From positions 1 through 25,357 of the forward strand of contig QMWT01000006.1 in the NCBI GenBank assembly GCA_003661775.1: a stretch of DNA of 25,357 bases, in the 5' to 3' direction. Of this stretch, positions 21,614 to 25,357 are shown piece by piece; position 1 is the first letter of the stretch, and each line of letters starts with the position of its first letter. The notes under the pieces are model-generated. The model was not told the DNA's origin. It did not search any database and saw only the letters and a list, made by a program, of their open reading frames with translations. Position numbers and translations under genes: made by a program. This stretch comes from Thermoprotei archaeon. Its GTDB lineage: Archaea; Thermoproteota; Thermoprotei_A; Sulfolobales; Ignisphaeraceae.

Positions 21614-23035
21614 TTAGCCACAGATATTCAGTAATCCGCGAACTACTTGAGCCTCCTTATCGTGCTTACTCCCTGTTACTTGCATCTTCATCCTATGCTC
21701 TATGAATCTGCGATAGAGCGGAAGTCTCTGAAGTCTTAGAGATACTGAGAGGTCGCTGTTCATGATAAAGAGCTCCCAGCTTCTTAACGCTGGACATATG
21801 TAGCAGCCTATTCTGTAGAATCCTTTCTCATACAAGGGATTGAGACGGAGACCCCTGCTCAGTATGTACAGCTGAACATGTGCAGCACTCCATAGCTTTA
21901 TCGGAGTAACAATGAGCGTCTTCGAGTCTACCCTCCTTACAGGGGGTCTGAGGCTTCTCCTTCTTGACTCAGCATCCCTATCACCTGTAACTATCAGTGT
22001 GTTGCCTTCCGACAACTTCATTACGCCCACCATCACACTACCTATCTTCCTCGCCGTACACCACCTATTGTCGTGTGTAGGCATCGGCATACCTTCCTCA
22101 AGAAGCCCCTTGTCGACCCCTGCGTATACTCGGTGAATCTCTACACCCAATGTTTTAGAAACCTCCTCTACGTAGTCCACGGTCCACGGAAACTCTGTTC
22201 CCGTATCGGAGAACAAGACCCTGATCTTTTTTCGTGGAAAAGCTCTTAACGCTATGAGCAGTGTCGCCGTGCTGTCCTTACCTCCGCTCCATGGCACGAT
22301 TACGGTATCGGCCCATTCTCTAAATCTTCCCAGAAATGAGAGAGCTATGCGTTCATACAGCTCCAATACGGGGCGATTGATCTCTAGGAGAACATGCTCG
22401 TCAGCGCTTTCAGTAACGCATTCGGAGCACAAAATCTTGCCATGGGGTCTAAATCCTTCATCAGGGATCTCTAGGACTGCTGCCCGCCTTAAACCGCAAT
22501 ACACATCGTGAACTCCTCCGAACTTCCTAACCAGAAGGGGATTTCGGCACAAATCCGCACCCAGAACTCTTCTCAAAGCTGATCCAAAACCCTTTCCCAG
22601 CCCTAGAAACACGTCGTAAGCAGGATTGTACTCATACTCTTCTAGTTGCATTCCCTGCCTAAGCCCAAACACAAAACCTTTACGACGTGGCTCCCATAGA
22701 GCAACAAGCCTGAACTTGCTCCTACCAACATCGAATTCGTGCGCTAGTTGCTCAATTCTAGCATTTCTAACTCGTGCACGGGGCACTACGTGGACCGCTA
22801 TGTTGGGAGGCAACACTCTATCAAGTTCCTGAGCCATTTCAGAATCTTCTCTCCCCAGAAGCAGTAAGTAGAAGCGGTCCTCTGAAACAATCTCTTCGAG
22901 TTTTCTCAGTGCATCTTCAGCTCTCCTAGCACCTTGCAGAGTCTTTACATCGATATCCCATTCTTCGCAGAATACCCTCAGCATAGCTTTTACAGCATCA
23001 GCATCCCTCTTGCTTCTCACAACAACCGTGAGCAT
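21614..23035 (-). CDS. PAPS-reductase-fold (ATP-pyrophosphatase/DndC-like) protein
   Basis: This 473-residue protein has a C-terminal PP-loop domain: P-loop S250-G-G-K-D-S-T256, F-S-D-T-G-T-E-F-P at 275-283, H-D-N-R-W-C326-T-A-R-K, G-D-R-D-A-E-S-R-R near 351-359 and C411-Y-I-C414-P. The approximately 240 N-terminal residues are not a standard CysH part; they include a C203-S-E-C206 pair and may hold a PUA-like or adaptor region, as in archaeal proteins annotated PAPS reductase (COG0175). Cys326, Cys411 and Cys414 could hold an iron-sulfur cluster as in APS reductases or DndC. No other sulfate-assimilation gene is near, so RNA thiolation or another adenylation reaction is as likely as PAPS reduction. 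The start is ATG 23035; a palindrome covers the predicted transcription start. Confidence 0.82.
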   Translation of the reverse strand: MLTVVVRSKRDADAVKAMLRVFCEEWDIDVKTLQGARRAEDALRKLEEIVSEDRFYLLLLGREDSEMAQELDRVLPPNIAVHVVPRARVRNARIEQLAHEFDVGRSKFRLVALWEPRRKGFVFGLRQGMQLEEYEYNPAYDVFLGLGKGFGSALRRVLGADLCRNPLLVRKFGGVHDVYCGLRRAAVLEIPDEGFRPHGKILCSECVTESADEHVLLEINRPVLELYERIALSFLGRFREWADTVIVPWSGGKDSTATLLIALRAFPRKKIRVLFSDTGTEFPWTVDYVEEVSKTLGVEIHRVYAGVDKGLLEEGMPMPTHDNRWCTARKIGSVMVGVMKLSEGNTLIVTGDRDAESRRRSLRPPVRRVDSKTLIVTPIKLWSAAHVQLYILSRGLRLNPLYEKGFYRIGCYICPALRSWELFIMNSDLSVSLRLQRLPLYRRFIEHRMKMQVTGSKHDKEAQVVRGLLNICG

Positions 23036-23062
23036 AACGGCACCTACTGCAACAACAATACT

Positions 23063-23077
23063 CCTTTGTTACAAAGG
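23063..23077. promoter_or_regulatory. Palindrome at predicted transcription start: putative operator
   Basis: CCTTTGTTACAAAGG has perfect 7-bp arms around one central base. The minus-strand TATA-like AGATATAAGT (23088-23097) puts transcription start near 23067, inside the palindrome, 30 nt before the ATG of the PAPS-reductase-fold gene. A dimeric repressor bound here would block the polymerase. No regulator gene is visible in the window. Confidence 0.5.
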
Positions 23078-23087
23078 CTCTACACAA

Positions 23088-23097
23088 ACTTATATCT
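23088..23097 (-). promoter_or_regulatory. TATA-like box for the PAPS-reductase-fold gene
   Basis: AGATATAAGT on the minus strand, centred near 23093, predicts a start at about 23067 and a leader of about 31 nt. Confidence 0.45.
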
Positions 23098-23273
23098 CTG
23101 AATCCTAATAACGCTGTTACAGCTCCATTTTGTAGAGGTTTCAAATTTTTGCTATGCAAACAACCGCAAAACTAATCTTCGAGGGCTCAGACTCATACCC
23201 AAACCTGTTCATACCGAACATGGCTATAGTGTGGAATTAACTAAAGCACACGACCTTGGCAGCAGAGTAGCAG

Positions 23274-23282
23274 GTTTAATTT
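23274..23282 (+). promoter_or_regulatory. TATA-like box for the amidohydrolase gene
   Basis: GTTTAATTT centred near 23278 predicts a start at about 23304, only a few nt before the GTG at 23308, giving a nearly leaderless mRNA. The rest of the divergent gap (23098-23270) shows no other feature I can support. Confidence 0.45.
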
Positions 23283-23307
23283 GTTTGCGAGTTGATGGGG
23301 CTCTACG

Positions 23308-24504
23308 GTGAGAACCTTGGTGTTGGTTATACGTGGCGGGAAGGTCTACACAGTTACCAGAGGAGTTATCGAAGAAGGGGTCATAGTTGTAGGTGATGAC
23401 GGTAAGATCAAGGCTGTTGGCAAAGCTGGCGAGGTCGAGATTCCGAAGGGTGCTGACATACTCGATGCTAAGGGAATGCATATTATGCCAGGAATGATAG
23501 ATCCGCACACCCACATAGGAGTTCACGAGCTTGCTATTGGTTGGGAGGGTAGGGATACAAACGAAACTACTGAGCCTGTAACACCGCACCTGAGAGCCAT
23601 AGACGGTATCAAGAGCGATGATGAGGGGTTCTACGAAGCACTTTCCCACGGAGTAACCACAGTGGGTGTGTTGCCAGGGAGTGCCAACCCCATAGGGGGA
23701 CTAGGAGTCGCTATGAAGACCTACGGTAAGCATAAACTGGACATGGTTGTGAAGGAGCCTATAGGTCTCAAGATCGCGTTCGGCGAGAACCCCAAGAGGA
23801 CCCACGGACTCGAGAACAAGAGGTCTCCTGCTACCAGAATGGCGATAGCAGGGCTTATCAGAGAGTGGCTGACCAAAGCCCAGAATTATATGAGGAAGAA
23901 GGACTTGTTTAAGGATCAACCCGAGAAACTTCCAGATAAAGACCTCAGGCTCGAAGCCCTAGAGCTCCTCCTTAGAAGAAAGATACCGGCTAGAGCCCAT
24001 GCCCACTTAGCCGACGATATACTCACGGCCATATCGATAGCTGAAGAATTTGGATTTGATATAGTACTTGATCACTCAACAGAGAGTCACAGAATTCCCG
24101 AGGTACTAGCTTCAAGAAATATTCCAGCCGTCGTAGGACCGTTGTTAACAGCCAAGTACAAGGTAGAGCTCAGAAACAGGACTACGGAAACCCCAGGGAT
24201 CCTAGCCAAGCATGGAGTCAAGGTAGCTATAACTACAGACCACCCAGTGGTACCGATAAAGCTGCTCCCAATACAAGTAGCCATCGCTATAAGAGACGGT
24301 CTGAGCTTCGAGGATGCGCTGAAGGCTGTCACTATCAATGCAGCTGATATACTGGGACTCGCCGACAGACTCGGTAGCATAGAACCCGGCAAAGATGGAG
24401 ATATAATAGTGCTTAATGCTCCACCGTTCCAAGTAGAAGCTCGAGTTGTGTACACAATAATTAATGGCAAGATAGTGTATAGTGCTGAGGAAGCGAAGAA
24501 GTAG
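23308..24504 (+). CDS. Metal-dependent amidohydrolase (imidazolonepropionase-related, COG1228 type)
   Basis: The 398-residue protein has the amidohydrolase fold: a beta-sandwich N-terminus (I-R-G-G-K-V-Y), the metal motif P-G-M-I-D-P-H67-T-H69, A-R-A-H-A-H near 233, L-D-H-S-T-E-S-H near 253-260, and the metal or catalytic aspartate in T-T-D-H-P near 312. The C-terminal G-S-I-E-P-G-K-D-G-D-I-I-V-L is typical. Members hydrolyse cyclic amides, amino-heterocycles or peptides. Dihydropyrimidinase, which would pair with the PreA-like gene 3 kb away, usually has a carboxylated active-site lysine that I do not clearly see, so a COG1228-type hydrolase is preferred. The GTG start is supported by the TATA spacing. 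The substrate is unknown. Confidence 0.84.
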   Translation: MRTLVLVIRGGKVYTVTRGVIEEGVIVVGDDGKIKAVGKAGEVEIPKGADILDAKGMHIMPGMIDPHTHIGVHELAIGWEGRDTNETTEPVTPHLRAIDGIKSDDEGFYEALSHGVTTVGVLPGSANPIGGLGVAMKTYGKHKLDMVVKEPIGLKIAFGENPKRTHGLENKRSPATRMAIAGLIREWLTKAQNYMRKKDLFKDQPEKLPDKDLRLEALELLLRRKIPARAHAHLADDILTAISIAEEFGFDIVLDHSTESHRIPEVLASRNIPAVVGPLLTAKYKVELRNRTTETPGILAKHGVKVAITTDHPVVPIKLLPIQVAIAIRDGLSFEDALKAVTINAADILGLADRLGSIEPGKDGDIIVLNAPPFQVEARVVYTIINGKIVYSAEEAKK

Positions 24505-24777
24505 TTCTCTCTGCTAGCTATCTACCTAAAAACATCGTTTTTATTTGCACAATCATGCCTCTGTGAACAGAAGTTATTAAATCATTAAACAATAGAACCT
24601 TAGTATTGGCTTGGCAATGTCAGCCAGTGGTCTGAACTCCCTACATGCTTAGCCAAAAATCAACTGTGTAGAAGCGGTCGTACGATAAGAACTTCATCTC
24701 CGGAGGATACAAATAATGTTCAAAAATTGGTGTATAGCAAGCTAGACATAGACTAAGTATTTCCGCATCTGCACCTT
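24505..24777. other. Convergent gap with no supported gene
   Basis: This 273-nt convergent gap is A/T-rich at 24530-24595 (TTAAATCATTAAAC could be a promoter), followed by a short possible hairpin, GGCT with AGCC, near 24608-24627. Both strands are interrupted by stops and I recognise no gene or RNA. It probably holds the 3' ends of both flanking transcripts. Confidence 0.5.
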
Positions 24778-25357
24778 CTATTCTATTCCTAGTCTCTTCT
24801 TTATTCTCTTTATTTCTCTTGTTGCTGTTTCTATCCCTAGTTTTCTGAGTGTTTCTTCTCTTGGTATTCCGTACTGGTCCCATCCTAGTTCTTCGTAGTA
24901 CTTCTTCTTAAGCTCCTCAACCTTGCTCTTATCTGCTTTAGAACCTTTGTAGGGGCCGCTTGGCAGTGGTTCGTAGAACCTAGGCGGATTATCATCATCA
25001 CGCCTAGGATCCCAGAACACATCAGGACCTCCGAGGAGAAGCAGGATCCTTTGGAGGGTCAGCACCCGTGCACCGATCTCCTTGAAGAGCTCATCCTGAG
25101 TTACTCTCCACCCCGTAACGGCGTTCAGCAGACCTATCATGGTATCCCAGTCAACGGTGTTGAACATGCATATTACCGCGCTATCAGAGAACACTTTGTC
25201 CTGCTCCGGCGCTACTGATGTGTGGTCTCCTCCCTGTACGGAGGCTGCGTATGCGTGGGGCTGCGGATAGTCTCTACCGCTTCTGATCCCGTGTGCCCCC
25301 ACACCTACACCCTTAACCTGAACCGCGTACCTAAACACATCAACACCCTTCATCTTC
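24778..25357 (-). CDS. aor: Aldehyde:ferredoxin oxidoreductase family, C-terminal part (cut by window edge)
   Basis: The frame continues off the right edge; codons before the Met at 25353 are open, so the start lies outside. The 193 residues seen match the C-terminal helical domain of tungsten-dependent AOR-family enzymes. V-K-G-V is followed by the R-S-G-R-D-Y-P...Y-A-A-S-V-Q-G-G-D-H region corresponding to AOR's YATS-RG-H. D-S-A-V-I-C-M-F carries the final [4Fe-4S] ligand cysteine. A-R-V-L-T-L-Q-R and D-D-N-P-P-R-F-Y-E-P-L-P-S-G-P-Y-K-G are further landmarks. AORs oxidise aldehydes to acids using tungstopterin and pass electrons to ferredoxin. The D-x-R-G pterin-contact motif of classic AOR reads H-G-I-R-S-G here, suggesting a different subfamily; the aldehyde used cannot be told. 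Confidence 0.87.
   Translation of the reverse strand, partial: KMKGVDVFRYAVQVKGVGVGAHGIRSGRDYPQPHAYAASVQGGDHTSVAPEQDKVFSDSAVICMFNTVDWDTMIGLLNAVTGWRVTQDELFKEIGARVLTLQRILLLLGGPDVFWDPRRDDDNPPRFYEPLPSGPYKGSKADKSKVEELKKKYYEELGWDQYGIPREETLRKLGIETATREIKRIKKRLGIE

Noticed and set aside
23308..24504. Dihydropyrimidinase completing a reductive pyrimidine pathway with the PreA-like gene
   Set aside because: The gene is on the other strand 3 kb away, looks more like COG1228 amidohydrolases, and the PreA-like protein lacks its catalytic cysteine.
24641..24777. Possible remnant of a coding or transposon sequence in plus frame (K-R-S-Y-D-K-N-F-I-S-G-G-Y-K)
   Set aside because: It is broken by stops on both sides, has no terminal repeats and matches no transposase motif I can name.
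24641..24883. Arg/Asn-rich 80-codon frame on the minus strand
   Set aside because: Most of it overlaps the AOR C-terminus in another frame and the composition is biased by that gene's Lys/Arg-rich end.
1..25357. CRISPR array, insertion sequence, prophage or integrated element
   Set aside because: No regularly spaced repeats, transposase, integrase or attachment-site duplication was seen on reading both strands by eye.

Overview
The window looks like a chromosomal segment of a thermophilic crenarchaeon (Thermoproteota). The reasons are a membrane-anchored archaeal Lon-like serine protease, a dolichol-type sugar-phosphate transferase, an aldehyde:ferredoxin oxidoreductase, many GTG/TTG starts, tightly overlapping genes, archaeal TATA boxes about 26 nt upstream of likely starts, and a C/D-box sRNA candidate. 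Order or genus cannot be assigned from sequence alone. No transposase, CRISPR array, tRNA or rRNA was found.

Layout. 1-1268 (-): a hypothetical pair, one of which runs off the left edge and has a possible degenerate phospholipase-D-like C-terminal half. 1383-5448 (+): a small helical protein, the secreted S16 protease, a YfcE/MJ0936-type phosphodiesterase and a WecA/AglH-type transferase. 5449-5646: convergent gap holding a C/D-box sRNA candidate with its own TATA box. 5647-10624 (-): a compact operon encoding a glycine-cleavage-H-like lipoyl protein, a thiol:fumarate-reductase-like flavoprotein (TfrA/SdhA), a TfrB-like iron-sulfur/CCG protein, a methyltransferase and an unknown protein. 10824-14533 (+): an ABC-2 exporter pair translationally coupled to a CLC chloride-channel homologue that lacks both glutamates of H+/Cl- antiporters. 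14622-17947 (+): a vitamin B12-type ABC importer whose binding protein stands on a long coiled-coil stalk. 17948-18213: a gap with a candidate structured ncRNA. 18214-19149 (+): biotin-protein ligase. 19252-21411 (-): a DHDPS-superfamily lyase followed by a dihydropyrimidine-dehydrogenase-like flavoprotein with a ferredoxin tail; both lack a hallmark catalytic residue. 21614-23035 (-): a PAPS-reductase-fold protein with a palindrome at its predicted transcription start. 23308-24504 (+): an amidohydrolase. 24778-25357 (-): the C-terminal part of an aldehyde ferredoxin oxidoreductase.

The main hypothesis is the lipoyl/Tfr operon. In methanogens TfrAB couples fumarate reduction to oxidation of coenzyme M and coenzyme B thiols through an HdrB-like CCG domain. 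Here the same architecture is preceded by a lipoyl-carrier protein with no glycine-cleavage genes beside it. A protein-bound dihydrolipoyl group may therefore act as the dithiol/disulfide partner. Cobalamin uptake, biotin ligation and fumarate/succinate chemistry close together also fit a carboxylase/mutase/C4-dicarboxylate metabolism, but that is inference.
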